In this document: one piece after another, positions 39,829 to 50,345 of the stretch
Numbering within the stretch: position 1 is the stretch's first letter
How the letters are laid out: the number at the start of each line of letters is the position of its first letter
Origin: an uncultured Amylibacter sp.
Lineage (GTDB): Bacteria; Pseudomonadota; Alphaproteobacteria; Rhodobacterales; Rhodobacteraceae
Length of the DNA: 64,000 bases
Assembly (NCBI GenBank): GCA_947497475.1
Contig: CANMGS010000002.1
Location: forward strand, 620,001-684,000
Direction: 5' to 3'
The notes under the pieces: model-generated
What the model was told of the DNA's origin: nothing
The model's database searches: none
Seen by the model: only the letters and a program-made list of their open reading frames with translations
Translations under genes and position numbers: made by a program

Positions 39829-42588
39829 CTATGACAAATACTGCAAAATGATCCGCTCTGCATCCTTTGTTTTCGACATCATAGCTGCTTCTAACGTCGC
39901 ATTATCGGCAAAACCAGTCACTGATAGGATGTGATCTAAGCCTGATTGGCTTAGCGTATTTACATCAAAACTACCTGTTACGAGTAAACGGCTGATATGT
40001 TGCACTTGGGATAGTAAGCTATGCGTTTCGATTAGAATTAGTGCATCATCCGAAGATAATAATTCCGCTTCTGCTGCCAAAGCCAATTGACCCTTGGGAT
40101 CATTTTCCAAGATATTTCCGATTAAAGCACAGGCTTGGGCCAAAAGTTCTATATCAAGTAAGCCACCTTTGACTTCTTTGACCTCCCAGATACTTTTATC
40201 TTTGGATTTAGTCTCACTTAGTTTTTGACGCATATCCGCGACATCTGTCAAAACTTTTGAGCGGTCATGTTTCGATTGCACAATATTTTCCCGGATACCT
40301 TCGACTTGTTTAATCACGGTATCAGATCCAGCAACAACCGATGCACGTGTCAGGGCTAAATGTTCCCATGTCCATGCTTCATTACGTTGATAATTTTCAA
40401 AACCAGTAACGCTTGTTGCCACGGGTCCTTTACGACCAGATGGACGTAAGCGCATATCTACCTCGTAAAGCTTCCCTTCCCCCGTTAAAGACGTGAGAGC
40501 AGTTACAAGCGCCTGTGTTAAACGTGCATAATATTGCGCAGGTGCTAGTGGTCGTGAGCCATCTGAAGTATCTTGATCCGCTGGATCATAAATCACAATC
40601 AAATCCAAATCAGACGTTGCTGTCATTTCACATGACCCCAACTTACCCATTGCCAGAACGGCTAAACCGCCGCCAGCAATTATACCGTGCTTGCGTTTAA
40701 ACTCTTGCTCTACATAGGGTAATATTCCGGCTAAACAGGCCTGTGCTAATTCAGAATAAGCTTGGGATGCTTCAAATGCGTCGGCAATATTACGCAGTTG
40801 TAAAACACCTATACGAAAATGATGTTCTTTGTGCCAACGGCGCGCCATATTAAGTTGATCTTCATAATCTGTAAGCCCCGAAAGAGCCTTATGAAATCCA
40901 GCAATTAAGGCGTCTTTATCAGGTAAAGGTTCAAAAAACGTTCCAGCAATAACAGCATCTAAAACATTAGCATTTTGTGCAAGATATGTGGCTAGTGATG
41001 GGGCTGTACTGACGATATCTAACACCAAATCCAGAATTTTTGGATTGCTGTTGAATAGTGAAAATAACTGCACTCCTGTTGGTAAGCCGCTGATAAACGT
41101 TTCAAAATGCCGTAATGCATCTTGGGGGTCTTTTGAATCGGTTAAACCTTTTGAAATACGAGGTTTCAAACGTTCAAAAATATCTACCGCACGTGGACTG
41201 CGAAAAGCTGGTAAACTTAGCCATGATGCAAAGGTATCTTCAAAATCATCAATACTACTTGCTTGTTCTTTCTGTGGCGCAAAGAATTTTTCTATAATAT
41301 TATGAATATCTTGCAGGTCTTTTTGAATGTAAGCAAAGAAAGTTTGCGTATCTTCTGATCCACAAAAACGTGCAAAACGGTTCATATCATCATCTGACGA
41401 TGGCAGGTCGTGTGTTTGAATATCCCCAATCATTTGAACACGATGTTCATGTGTTCGATGTTTACGATACGTTTTTTGCAATGTTTCACATATAGATTGA
41501 TCAATCCAACCGCTGTCAGCAAGATTTTGCAATGACACAACGGTTCTACGGTCACGCAAGGTTGGATCGCGCCCACCTGCAATCATTTGGCGGGTTTGCG
41601 CAAAAAATTCAATTTCACGAATGCCGCCCCGCCCCAGTTTCATATTGTGCCCAGAAACAGATATATCCGATGTCAGCTTTTTATGTTCTCTGATACGCAA
41701 GCGCATATCGTGTGCATCTTCGATCGCAGCAAAGTCTAGGTGTTTTCGCCATATAAAAGGTTTCAAGTCCTCTAAGAACCTTTCACCAGCGGATATATCA
41801 CCAGCACAACTACGCGCTTTGATAAAAGCGGCGCGTTCCCATGTCCGTCCTTCGTTCTCATAATATTGCAATGCTGCAGTTGTTGACACACAGACGGGTG
41901 TAACAGATGGGTTTGGGCGTAGTCGTAGATCTGTGCGAAACACATATCCATCCCCTGTTACATCAGATAAAATTTTACACATACGTTGTATGATTTTGAT
42001 GAAGTGTGGGCGAAGCTCGCCAATGTCATCATCAGCATAACGCGCGTCATCGAATAAACATATCAGATCAATATCTGACGAGTAGTTTAATTCAAATGCC
42101 CCCATTTTACCCATAGCCAGAACGAAAATTCCGGCACACTCATCTGGTACATCAGCTGCATGATTAGGCACTTTGCCGCGTTCAATATCTTGGGCGACTA
42201 AATGTCTAAGCGTAATATGGCAGGCATAATCAGCAAAACGTGTTAAGGCTGTTGTCACCTCTTCTAACGTCCAAACACCTCCTAAGTCACATAGGGCTGT
42301 CAAAAGTGCTATACGGCGCTTTGCTTGGCGCAGACTGGCTTCTATGTTTGTGTCATCAATATCCGTTAAGCAAGCTTCGAAGACAGTCCAAGGGTCCTCT
42401 TTCCATATCGATTGCAACCAATCGGCTTCTTTTGTGATTAAACCGCGCAAATAAGGGCTACAGCCAGCTGTTCCTAAAATTAGATTATAAACAGGCCCAG
42501 ATGTAAGATTTAAGATCGCTACAGTTTCATTTGCGCGTTCTATATTATACGGGATCGGTGTTGATGAAATATGGTCTTGAAAAATCAT
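39829..42588 (-). CDS. glnE: Glutamine synthetase adenylyltransferase/removase GlnE
   Basis: Bifunctional enzyme that adds or removes AMP on glutamine synthetase under PII control. The 919-aa protein has two nucleotidyltransferase domains: deadenylylation half with ELNYSSDIDLICLFDD (about residue 178) and adenylylation half with CEMTATSDLDLIVIYD (about 655), joined by a helical linker. It lies 30 bp after lpxB, at the tail of the envelope cluster. Confidence 0.95.
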   Translation of the reverse strand: MIFQDHISSTPIPYNIERANETVAILNLTSGPVYNLILGTAGCSPYLRGLITKEADWLQSIWKEDPWTVFEACLTDIDDTNIEASLRQAKRRIALLTALCDLGGVWTLEEVTTALTRFADYACHITLRHLVAQDIERGKVPNHAADVPDECAGIFVLAMGKMGAFELNYSSDIDLICLFDDARYADDDIGELRPHFIKIIQRMCKILSDVTGDGYVFRTDLRLRPNPSVTPVCVSTTAALQYYENEGRTWERAAFIKARSCAGDISAGERFLEDLKPFIWRKHLDFAAIEDAHDMRLRIREHKKLTSDISVSGHNMKLGRGGIREIEFFAQTRQMIAGGRDPTLRDRRTVVSLQNLADSGWIDQSICETLQKTYRKHRTHEHRVQMIGDIQTHDLPSSDDDMNRFARFCGSEDTQTFFAYIQKDLQDIHNIIEKFFAPQKEQASSIDDFEDTFASWLSLPAFRSPRAVDIFERLKPRISKGLTDSKDPQDALRHFETFISGLPTGVQLFSLFNSNPKILDLVLDIVSTAPSLATYLAQNANVLDAVIAGTFFEPLPDKDALIAGFHKALSGLTDYEDQLNMARRWHKEHHFRIGVLQLRNIADAFEASQAYSELAQACLAGILPYVEQEFKRKHGIIAGGGLAVLAMGKLGSCEMTATSDLDLIVIYDPADQDTSDGSRPLAPAQYYARLTQALVTALTSLTGEGKLYEVDMRLRPSGRKGPVATSVTGFENYQRNEAWTWEHLALTRASVVAGSDTVIKQVEGIRENIVQSKHDRSKVLTDVADMRQKLSETKSKDKSIWEVKEVKGGLLDIELLAQACALIGNILENDPKGQLALAAEAELLSSDDALILIETHSLLSQVQHISRLLVTGSFDVNTLSQSGLDHILSVTGFADNATLEAAMMSKTKDAERIILQYLS

Positions 42589-42618
42589 ACCTATTTGTGG
42601 TCAGAACCCGCAGATAGG

Positions 42619-43821
42619 TCAAGCACCTGATTGATTGATCTTTATGGCATTTAGAACAGATAATGCACTTCTTAACCCAGGATTTTCATGCCCCTCGCCC
42701 AATTGTTTCATTGCATTATTGCAGGCGGAAATTTGGGAATCCCGAATATCACTATCATTTAATAATTCTAAAACAGATGTTGCTACAGCTTGTGGAGTAC
42801 ATTTGTTAAAGAGCAATTCAGGCACGACATAGCTGTCCGTTATGATGTTTATCAAATTAGCGCGGTCAGTTTGCGCCAAACGCTTTACAGCCCTTTCCGT
42901 CATCCAACTGGCACGATACGCAATAACCATCGGGCAACGTTGTTTGGCTAAATCCAAAGCGATTGTGCCCGAAGTAGCGATTGCAAGTTGGCTTGCCGCA
43001 TAGATTGCCCGTTTACGCTGCTCAGCCACCAATGGATCATGTGATGATGGATCCAGAACCGTAATGGGTAAGTCAGTGCACGCCAATTGATCATTTATCA
43101 GCTCTAAAACAGATCGTGCAGCTGGTAATACAAATTTTGTATCGGGATTTGATTTCAGAATATCTTTGATCGCATCCATATAAATGGGCAATAAGCGTTT
43201 AATTTCTGATTTACGCGAGCCTGGTAATACGCAGATGATATTATCATCTGATGAAAGTCCTATTTCCCCCAAGACCGCATCTATTTCACTTGCATCGGGG
43301 CGACTTTCATTCACAGCAGGATGGCCGACGAAATCGCAGCTCATGCCCTCGCGTTCCATAAAGAGAGGTTCGAAGGGCAGCAGCGCTAATACATGATTAA
43401 CAGTCTTCGCCATCTTAGTAGCACGTTCTGGGCGCCATGCCCAAACAGATGGGGCAACATAATGGATGCTATATTGCTCTGGTTTTGCCGCACGAAGCTT
43501 TTTGCCAACCCGTAGGCAAAAATCTGGACTGTCAATTGTTATGAATACATCCGCATCCATTGCAATTGCAGCTTCTGTTGTTTGTTTGATGCGCTTCTTT
43601 AATTTGGGAATTGCTGGAATGACTTCAAATAATCCCATGATGGATAAGTCTGACATCGGGAACAGGGATTTTAGCCCTGCCGCTTGCATCATTTCACCGC
43701 CAATCCCCTGAAACTCTACGGCACCCTCTGTTAAGGTCTGTAGGCCAGTCATCAAATTACCGCCAAGCTTATCCCCAGAAGGTTCTCCTGCAATGATAAA
43801 GACTTTTAATGGGCGTTTCAT
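42619..43821 (-). CDS. lpxB: Lipid-A-disaccharide synthase
   Basis: Joins UDP-diacylglucosamine and lipid X to the tetraacyl disaccharide of lipid A, at the inner membrane. The 400-aa GT-B protein shows the AGEPSGDKLGG start, FQGIGGEMM, HYVAPSVWAWRPERA, and LPGSRKSEI motifs. It overlaps lpxI by 4 bp. Confidence 0.95.
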   Translation of the reverse strand: MKRPLKVFIIAGEPSGDKLGGNLMTGLQTLTEGAVEFQGIGGEMMQAAGLKSLFPMSDLSIMGLFEVIPAIPKLKKRIKQTTEAAIAMDADVFITIDSPDFCLRVGKKLRAAKPEQYSIHYVAPSVWAWRPERATKMAKTVNHVLALLPFEPLFMEREGMSCDFVGHPAVNESRPDASEIDAVLGEIGLSSDDNIICVLPGSRKSEIKRLLPIYMDAIKDILKSNPDTKFVLPAARSVLELINDQLACTDLPITVLDPSSHDPLVAEQRKRAIYAASQLAIATSGTIALDLAKQRCPMVIAYRASWMTERAVKRLAQTDRANLINIITDSYVVPELLFNKCTPQAVATSVLELLNDSDIRDSQISACNNAMKQLGEGHENPGLRSALSVLNAIKINQSGA

Positions 43822-44669
43822 TTTTCGGCGCCTTCTGCATCATAAGAGTGAATAAAGAGCCCTAATTTATCTGCAGCATCTATTGTTTCCTCTAAGCCAA
43901 GGATCAAAACGCTTTGTGCTTGAACCGCTATGCCGCTTAAACCTGCTTTGGCTGCGTTTTCTACAGTCTTTGGGCCAATTGTTGGTAAATCTAGGCGCCA
44001 ATCTTGTCCTTTTTTAGGGGCTTTTAACAGAACACCTTGGCCAGCTTCTTCATCCGGTCTGTAATTGTCCGAGGTTTCTGCCACAAAGTTTAACATTGCG
44101 TCGGTACCTTGAATAGATTCAATGCCAAGACATAGACCCTGTGCCACCACAGCACCCTGCCCAACATCAGCAACCCCCATTTGCAAAACAATTTCTTTTG
44201 CACGGTTTAAATCATTAAGGTCATCCTTGGATGGTTTGGCTTTGGTCAATGTTCCTCTTGGTGCCAATAAATGCTCTAGTATTTCATGGGCCCCAATTAT
44301 TTTAAGACCTTCATCTTGGAATACAGCCTTAACAGCATCCAATGTTGCCCCATCACCCATTTTCAACTTTGGCAAAAGCTTTGCTGCTAAAGAGATCATT
44401 TTTAGATCAAACTTTAAGGGATTAATGCGAGGACGTAAGATATAACCAGCAAAGACCAATTCTTTACAGCCTTCTGCATGCAGAGATTTAAACAATGCGC
44501 CAGGCTTTTCAAATGTCGCTTCAATCAATGGTTCGTTACGGCGCCACTCTGGGCGATAGCCGTTAAAACAAACCAAAACCACCTTGCGGCCCATTTCAGC
44601 TGCAGATCGCGCCAATAGTTCAGGAAGTTGACCTGTTCCAGCTATGATCGCAAGTGTGGCTTGGGACAT
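43818..44669 (-). CDS. lpxI: UDP-2,3-diacylglucosamine diphosphatase LpxI
   Basis: Hydrolyses UDP-diacylglucosamine to lipid X; LpxI is the non-homologous replacement of LpxH in alphaproteobacteria (DUF1009). The 283-aa protein has the N-terminal AIIAGTGQLPELLARSA, and the core AHEILEHLLAPRG and DLPTIGPKTVENAAKAG segments. It lies between lpxA and lpxB, as in Caulobacter. Confidence 0.93.
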   Translation of the reverse strand: MSQATLAIIAGTGQLPELLARSAAEMGRKVVLVCFNGYRPEWRRNEPLIEATFEKPGALFKSLHAEGCKELVFAGYILRPRINPLKFDLKMISLAAKLLPKLKMGDGATLDAVKAVFQDEGLKIIGAHEILEHLLAPRGTLTKAKPSKDDLNDLNRAKEIVLQMGVADVGQGAVVAQGLCLGIESIQGTDAMLNFVAETSDNYRPDEEAGQGVLLKAPKKGQDWRLDLPTIGPKTVENAAKAGLSGIAVQAQSVLILGLEETIDAADKLGLFIHSYDAEGAEK

Positions 44670-44673
44670 TCCC

Positions 44674-45483
44674 TTAGCCTTTTCTAGGCGTGCAAATATG
44701 GCGGCTGGTGTCTGATGTCATAAAATCCACAACATCCATCACTAAAGCACTATCAGCGTATTTTTCGCGTGCAGCAAGTGCGCGTTCGCGTAGAACACCT
44801 TCTTCACCATGAAAGATATCTTTATAAGCGGCGCGAACTGCATTGATTTCATCTTTGGAATGCCCACGGCGTTTCATACCTATAAGATTTAAAGCATCTA
44901 ATTTAGCGCGATTCCCCGAAACAGTACCGTATGGAATAACATCTTCGACCACAGCTGCAAAAGCCGCTAACATAGCACCCGATCCAATACGACAGAATTG
45001 GTGGACACCAGAATGTGCACCCATAACGATATTATCGCCTGCAATGACATGGCCTGCAATTCCTACGTAATTTGCAAGAACATTACCGTTTCCAATAATA
45101 CAATCATGCCCAACGTGAGTATGCATCATAAGCAGGTTGTTATCACCAATTTTGGTTAAACCACCGCCGCCTTCAGTTCCTGGGCTAATGGTTGCGCCTT
45201 CTCGTATGCGATTGCGTTTACCAATTTCAAGCTTAGTACGCTCGCCACCAAATTTAAGATCTTGAGGGATGTGGCCTACAGATGCGAATGGAAAGATTGT
45301 GCATTCATCACCAATATCAGTCCAACCATCGATTACAGCATGAGATTTAAGCTCTACTTTTGAACCTAATGTCACCTCAGGGCCAATAACAGCATAGGGT
45401 CCAATTTTACAATCTGCCCCAACTGTCGCTCCATCTTCGATTATGGCTGTTGGATGAATGTCCGCAGTAGAATGAACCGTCAT
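44674..45483 (-). CDS. lpxA: UDP-GlcNAc O-acyltransferase LpxA
   Basis: First step of lipid A synthesis. The 269-aa protein has an N-terminal left-handed beta-helix of hexapeptide repeats (HPTAIIEDGATVGADCKIGPYAVIG) and a C-terminal helical domain. The catalytic histidine is in MMHTHVGHDC, and GAHSGVHQFCRIG follows. It is 2 bp after fabZ. Confidence 0.96.
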   Translation of the reverse strand: MTVHSTADIHPTAIIEDGATVGADCKIGPYAVIGPEVTLGSKVELKSHAVIDGWTDIGDECTIFPFASVGHIPQDLKFGGERTKLEIGKRNRIREGATISPGTEGGGGLTKIGDNNLLMMHTHVGHDCIIGNGNVLANYVGIAGHVIAGDNIVMGAHSGVHQFCRIGSGAMLAAFAAVVEDVIPYGTVSGNRAKLDALNLIGMKRRGHSKDEINAVRAAYKDIFHGEEGVLRERALAAREKYADSALVMDVVDFMTSDTSRHICTPRKG

Positions 45484-45485
45484 TA

Positions 45486-45950
45486 TTATGCCTCTTCCGG
45501 TGGTACCATCATTGCTGCGAATTCAGCAGATGTGACCACTTTTCCATCAACGATACCTTCTCCATAAAACTTCCAAATCTTACTGCTTCCACGCATCACT
45601 TTTACATGAAGCTCAAGTACATCGCCTGGACCTACTTTATGGCGAAATTTACATTTATCAATTGTCATGAAGTAAACCAATGTTTCACTATCTTCCATTC
45701 CCATTGACTTGCTTACAAGTACGGCAGCAGTTTGTGCCATCGCTTCGACAATCGTAACACCTGGCATGACAGGCATACTTGGGAAGTGGCCTTGGAAATG
45801 AGGTTCATTATATGTCACATTTTTAATACCAACAGCACTTTCGCGTAAAACAACATCGCGTACTTTATCGATTAATAGAAATGGATATCTATGTGGAATC
45901 AGACGTTTAATTTCCTGAATATCGATTATTTCTGAAGTGTTATCACTCAT
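45486..45950 (-). CDS. fabZ: 3-hydroxyacyl-ACP dehydratase FabZ
   Basis: Removes water from 3-hydroxyacyl-ACP in fatty acid synthesis and shares its substrate with LpxA. The 154-aa hot-dog-fold protein has the [12 protein letters not shown] start region with catalytic histidine in [11 protein letters not shown] and glutamate in VEAMAQTA. The ORF start 19 codons upstream runs into the ompH gap; the ATG at 45950 has AAAGG upstream and gives the normal length. Confidence 0.95.
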   Translation of the reverse strand: MSDNTSEIIDIQEIKRLIPHRYPFLLIDKVRDVVLRESAVGIKNVTYNEPHFQGHFPSMPVMPGVTIVEAMAQTAAVLVSKSMGMEDSETLVYFMTIDKCKFRHKVGPGDVLELHVKVMRGSSKIWKFYGEGIVDGKVVTSAEFAAMMVPPEEA

Positions 45951-46016
45951 GTTTGCCGCCTTTATTTTCTGTCTATCTTGAGTAGCAACCAATGTGCTAA
46001 TATTCAAGATGGTTGG

Positions 46017-46583
46017 CTATTCTTTTGGTGAAGTTTTGGATGCGGATAATTCTTTATCAATCATCTCTATTGCTGCATTAGTAATGTCACCATCAGATGC
46101 AGATATGAAAATAGCTTGATCGCTTAAGATAAATTGAATTCCACGATCTTGCATCAATTGAATAATAATTGGTTGTACTAATCTAAAAAAGGCGCGCCGC
46201 GCCTGTATCTGTGTCGCATTCAGTTCGGTCGTTTTTGCAGCCTGTTCTTTACGAATATTTTCTACTTTTTCGTTAAAAGCTTCCGCAAGTTTCCGAAATT
46301 CTATATTAGAAAGTTCCTTACGTTTTTGCGTTAACGCTGTTTCTTCGGCTGTAAGTTCTTGCTCTATACGCCGGTTTTCATCCGCAAGAGCACTAGCGTC
46401 TTTTTGAAATTTTTGCGCAAAACTTTTGCCATAGAGGCTATCTGCAAACAGCCTGTCTTGGTTAATTGTCGCAACACTTGACAGTGTCTCAGATGTTGGG
46501 AATTCATCAGCAACCGCCATGAGTGGCGGTTGCCCTAAAAAAAAAGGAATAAGAAACGCGAATATGGTGCGGCTTCTACACAT
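46017..46583 (-). CDS. OmpH/Skp-family periplasmic chaperone
   Basis: A 188-aa secreted protein (signal peptide ending near PLMAVADE) with a long charged helical hairpin (about residues 60-140) of the Skp/OmpH type, which carries unfolded outer-membrane proteins to BamA. It sits five bases after bamA and precedes fabZ, the classic place for this gene. Sequence conservation in this family is low, so position is part of the argument. Confidence 0.87.
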   Translation of the reverse strand: MCRSRTIFAFLIPFFLGQPPLMAVADEFPTSETLSSVATINQDRLFADSLYGKSFAQKFQKDASALADENRRIEQELTAEETALTQKRKELSNIEFRKLAEAFNEKVENIRKEQAAKTTELNATQIQARRAFFRLVQPIIIQLMQDRGIQFILSDQAIFISASDGDITNAAIEMIDKELSASKTSPKE

Positions 46584-46588
46584 GAACC

Positions 46589-48925
46589 TTAGAAACGTGA
46601 CGAAACGGAGAAACGGAAGTTTTCTGTTCTGTCAAAATCTTCTTTTTGTAGCGGGCGAGCAAAATCAAAACGAAGTGGCCCAAGTGGCGATTCCCAAAAG
46701 AGCGATACACCAACAGCCGTTCTGAGCGAACTTTCTCTACCTTGAACAGTCGCGCCATTAGACGGGACACCTAGCCCGTATAAAGTACCTGCATCAAAGA
46801 ATAAACCACCGTGGATGCCATATTCCTCAGGCGCACCTAATGGAAAGCTCGCTTCTATACGGGCGGCAAGAAAGCGATTTCCACCGAGTGATTGATCTAC
46901 ACCAGTAGATGTATCGCGGGGGCCAATGCCTAAGATTTCAAAACCACGTAAACTTTCCCCACCTAGGGTGAATCGCTCGGTAATTAAAGTTGGATCTGAA
47001 GATTGAATTATACCGCCTTCAATTTCTGCAGAGACGATAACTTCTTCATTAAAGAATGATTTGAAATACTTGGCTTCTGCTCTTGTTCGCGAAAATGTTC
47101 TATCTCCCGTTAGGCCAGCAAATTCCTGCGTAATAGAGAAATTATAACCTGATGTTGGTTCGATAATAGAATTACGTTTATCAAAACTATATGTGGCACC
47201 AACTAAACCAGTGGATGTCGTGCCAACATCAGGCAGAATAACAGCTGAAATTGGGGTGGTCGTTGACGTCGTTGATTCAATTTTATCATTAGAGAACGTT
47301 GTAAACAAACGTAGTCGGCCATTTTCACTCACTGGGAATGCTAAACTTGGTGTGAATGTAAGAGATGTCGTTTCAAAAGCATTTTCATCGCGCTCAGTGG
47401 TGCCGAAACCAAAATTTAGCCCAAATGCTAGATCGCGACCCAGAAACTCAGGTTCTACGAAATCAATTTGTAAACGACTATCTTCTGAGGCAGCTGCTAT
47501 TGCTGCTCCTAAACTTTGGCCACGTCCTAAAAAATTACGTTCATTGATGTTTACACTAAAACCTAATCCGTTATCCGAGCTAGCAGTAACACCAAATCCA
47601 AAAGATCCTGTTGGTTTTTCCTCGACATCAACATCAACAATGACTTGCTCTGGACTTGATCCTTCGCGTGTTTGAACATCAACTTTCTCAAAGAAATTAG
47701 TGGCCCGTACCCTGGTTACACCATTCCGAATAGCGCGGCGGTTAAAAGGATCACCTTCAACGGTTCTGAATTTACTCCGAATTACGCGGTCAAGAGTAGT
47801 AGAGTTTCCTTCGATATCAATGCGTTCTACAAATTGGCGTGGACCGCGTTGAATCTCAATTTCAATATCTAATGTACGTGTATCATCATTTCGAGTTACA
47901 CGTGGTACAGATTGCACAAAGTTCTTACCGGACGATGATGCTTGGTGGTCAATGCGTTCCAAAACATTATCAAGTTGTTCTGGAATGTAAGTTGATCCGC
48001 GTTTCAAAGTATTGAGCTTTTGATAATCTTCAGCATCAATATCATCTTCTAAGCTTACGATTGTAACATCGCCAAAATCATATTTTTGGCCTTCTTTTAA
48101 CTTCAATGTAACTTGGAAAGAGTTCCGTTGTTTTGCAAATTCTGCTGTTGTTGATTCAACCTCAAAATCAATATATCCGCGTTTTGCATAGAAATCACGT
48201 AGACGTTGTTTGTCTACTGCAATACGGTCTTCGATAAATGTATCGCCTTTTACAACGCTTCTAAATATACCAGCTTGTTTTGTTGCAATCACACGCTTCA
48301 AGCGACGGTCAGAAAATTTGCGGTTACCCAAGAATGAAATACGACCAATGTCAGAAATAGCGCCTTCTTTTACTTCAAAAACAAGGTCGACACGATTATC
48401 AGAACGGCGAATGATTTTGGGATCAACGGTTGCGGATAAACGGCCCGTTACAGAATAGGCTTCGGCAATAGCTTGTGCATCAGATTCAGCTGTGCGGGGT
48501 GAAAATGCGCGGCGTGATCTTGATTGTACCAAAGCAAGAAGGGCGTCGTCTTTTAAACGTTTATTTCCTTCAACGCGGATAAGGTTGATTGTTGGGTGTT
48601 CAGTAACATCGATCACTAAACGACCACGTTCTGGGCTAATATCAACGGTTTCAAACAAGCCTGAATCGTAAAGGTTTTGGATTGCGCCATTTATTTGCCC
48701 GGGTGTAACGCGTGTACCAGGTGTAATGCCTGAGATAGAGCGGATTGTATCTGAAGCGATACGTTCATTGCCAGCCACATCAATGCGGCTGAATGTTGCT
48801 GAAGCTTGAGCATGCGCCAAAAATAGGTTTGGTGCGATGGGGGCAGCCGCTATAGTTAAACCAACAGCTACGGCTGTCGATTTCAAAGCTAATTTTAGGT
48901 TGGGATTATTTTGAACTAATTTCAT
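46589..48925 (-). CDS. bamA: Outer-membrane protein assembly factor BamA
   Basis: Central outer-membrane insertase. The 778-aa precursor has a signal peptide, five POTRA domains (about residues 45-430) and a 16-strand barrel. The barrel's VRGF-type motif appears as LRGFEILGIGPRD near residue 650, and the last strand ends in a terminal phenylalanine (NFRFSVSSRF) as required for barrel proteins. It is between rseP and ompH. Confidence 0.96.
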   Translation of the reverse strand: MKLVQNNPNLKLALKSTAVAVGLTIAAAPIAPNLFLAHAQASATFSRIDVAGNERIASDTIRSISGITPGTRVTPGQINGAIQNLYDSGLFETVDISPERGRLVIDVTEHPTINLIRVEGNKRLKDDALLALVQSRSRRAFSPRTAESDAQAIAEAYSVTGRLSATVDPKIIRRSDNRVDLVFEVKEGAISDIGRISFLGNRKFSDRRLKRVIATKQAGIFRSVVKGDTFIEDRIAVDKQRLRDFYAKRGYIDFEVESTTAEFAKQRNSFQVTLKLKEGQKYDFGDVTIVSLEDDIDAEDYQKLNTLKRGSTYIPEQLDNVLERIDHQASSSGKNFVQSVPRVTRNDDTRTLDIEIEIQRGPRQFVERIDIEGNSTTLDRVIRSKFRTVEGDPFNRRAIRNGVTRVRATNFFEKVDVQTREGSSPEQVIVDVDVEEKPTGSFGFGVTASSDNGLGFSVNINERNFLGRGQSLGAAIAAASEDSRLQIDFVEPEFLGRDLAFGLNFGFGTTERDENAFETTSLTFTPSLAFPVSENGRLRLFTTFSNDKIESTTSTTTPISAVILPDVGTTSTGLVGATYSFDKRNSIIEPTSGYNFSITQEFAGLTGDRTFSRTRAEAKYFKSFFNEEVIVSAEIEGGIIQSSDPTLITERFTLGGESLRGFEILGIGPRDTSTGVDQSLGGNRFLAARIEASFPLGAPEEYGIHGGLFFDAGTLYGLGVPSNGATVQGRESSLRTAVGVSLFWESPLGPLRFDFARPLQKEDFDRTENFRFSVSSRF

Positions 48926-49013
48926 TAGACTAACTCTTTATCTGCTCTGTCAGCGATTTTTTTTGCGGTATAGCACGGGTAATTGCGCTGTACCATCATA
49001 TTTTACAGTTATC

Positions 49014-50342
49014 TTATAGCCTCATAATATCATTAAAGGTCGTAAACAGCATCAAAGATAGAAGCATTGTAAGCCCCAATGTCATAACGACTTGGATCGC
49101 TTTTGCACTTGGTGGCCGACGAAATATTGCTTCATATGCATACAGCACTAAGTGGCCGCCATCTAAAACTGGAATTGGCATAAGGTTTAAAAAACCAATT
49201 GCTGTTGAAATAAAACCAACTAATGCGATGAGTTCTAGTAAACCAGCCGATGCTTGATGGCCTGATACTTGGGCTATCCCAAGTGGGCCTTGTAAATTTT
49301 CTGCGCCAACATTGCCGACAATAATCTGATAAATTCCATCCAGAGATCCCGTAATCACGGAATATGTACGTAATACACCAGCTTCCATAGCCTTAAAGAA
49401 TGGAGTGCTTTCTACGACTGCATAGAATGGTAAATCAGCGCTAATACCAATCATCATACGTTTTTCGAATTGTGATTGTCCGACCTGAATATCACGAAAC
49501 TCTGGTGTTATAGAAAGATCAATGACTTGCCCTTCGCGCCAAACTTTCAGTGCAATTTTAGTTTCGGTGGATGATTTAATGATGCTAACAAGATGTGAAA
49601 ATGATTTGATTTCAACATCATCCGCGAACAACAATACATCTCCAACTTTTAAACCTGCTTTGCTTGCAGGTGAAACAGGTAAAACTGCCCCAACGAGTGC
49701 GGGTGAAAGCGATGGCCCTGGTATGATGATATCTTGGCCATCACGCGTTACGGCATAATCTAATGATGCTTCTTCTTTTAATGTGCCATACATGCTGTAA
49801 ATATCAGCGAATTCATTCACTGCAGAGCCATTAATAGAAAGGATTTTGTCGCCGGTACGCAGTTCAGATTGGCTTTCTGGTAATTCGGCAATTTTGCCAA
49901 TTACGGTGTCATTTGAAACAGTCCCCACGTAAAGAGCAATTCCTGTGAAAACGACTGCGGACAGAATGAAGTTTGCTGCTGGGCCTGCAAAAACAGTTAA
50001 AGCACGTTTGTATAACTTTGCCCCATTTAATGTTTTATGCTGAATAGCCGGATCAACGTTGTTCTTCTTTAAGCTACTGCCATCAGCGTCCCCTAAAAAA
50101 CGTACATATCCACCCAAAGGAATCGCAGCCACCTGCCATTTGGTTCCGTGTTTATCTACACGAGACATAATTACTGGACCAAAACCCAATGAGAATATTT
50201 CTGCATGTATGCCACACCAACGCCCAACAATATAATGGCCATATTCATGGATAGAAACGACGATACTTAAAACAATCACAAATGGAATGATTGTTGTTAA
50301 AAGTGGGCCTATAACGGGGATATAAGTCAGAAAATCAAACAT
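49014..50342 (-). CDS. rseP: Intramembrane zinc metalloprotease RseP
   Basis: Site-2 protease of the inner membrane, which cleaves anti-sigma factors and leftover signal peptides. The 442-aa protein has HEYGH (HExxH) in the first membrane helix (about residues 34-38), two PDZ regions in the middle (PASKAGLKVGDVLL), and the third zinc ligand segment NLMPIPVLDGGHLVL near residue 390. It lies 3 bp downstream of dxr. Confidence 0.95.
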   Translation of the reverse strand: MFDFLTYIPVIGPLLTTIIPFVIVLSIVVSIHEYGHYIVGRWCGIHAEIFSLGFGPVIMSRVDKHGTKWQVAAIPLGGYVRFLGDADGSSLKKNNVDPAIQHKTLNGAKLYKRALTVFAGPAANFILSAVVFTGIALYVGTVSNDTVIGKIAELPESQSELRTGDKILSINGSAVNEFADIYSMYGTLKEEASLDYAVTRDGQDIIIPGPSLSPALVGAVLPVSPASKAGLKVGDVLLFADDVEIKSFSHLVSIIKSSTETKIALKVWREGQVIDLSITPEFRDIQVGQSQFEKRMMIGISADLPFYAVVESTPFFKAMEAGVLRTYSVITGSLDGIYQIIVGNVGAENLQGPLGIAQVSGHQASAGLLELIALVGFISTAIGFLNLMPIPVLDGGHLVLYAYEAIFRRPPSAKAIQVVMTLGLTMLLSLMLFTTFNDIMRL

Positions 50343-50345
50343 TAG

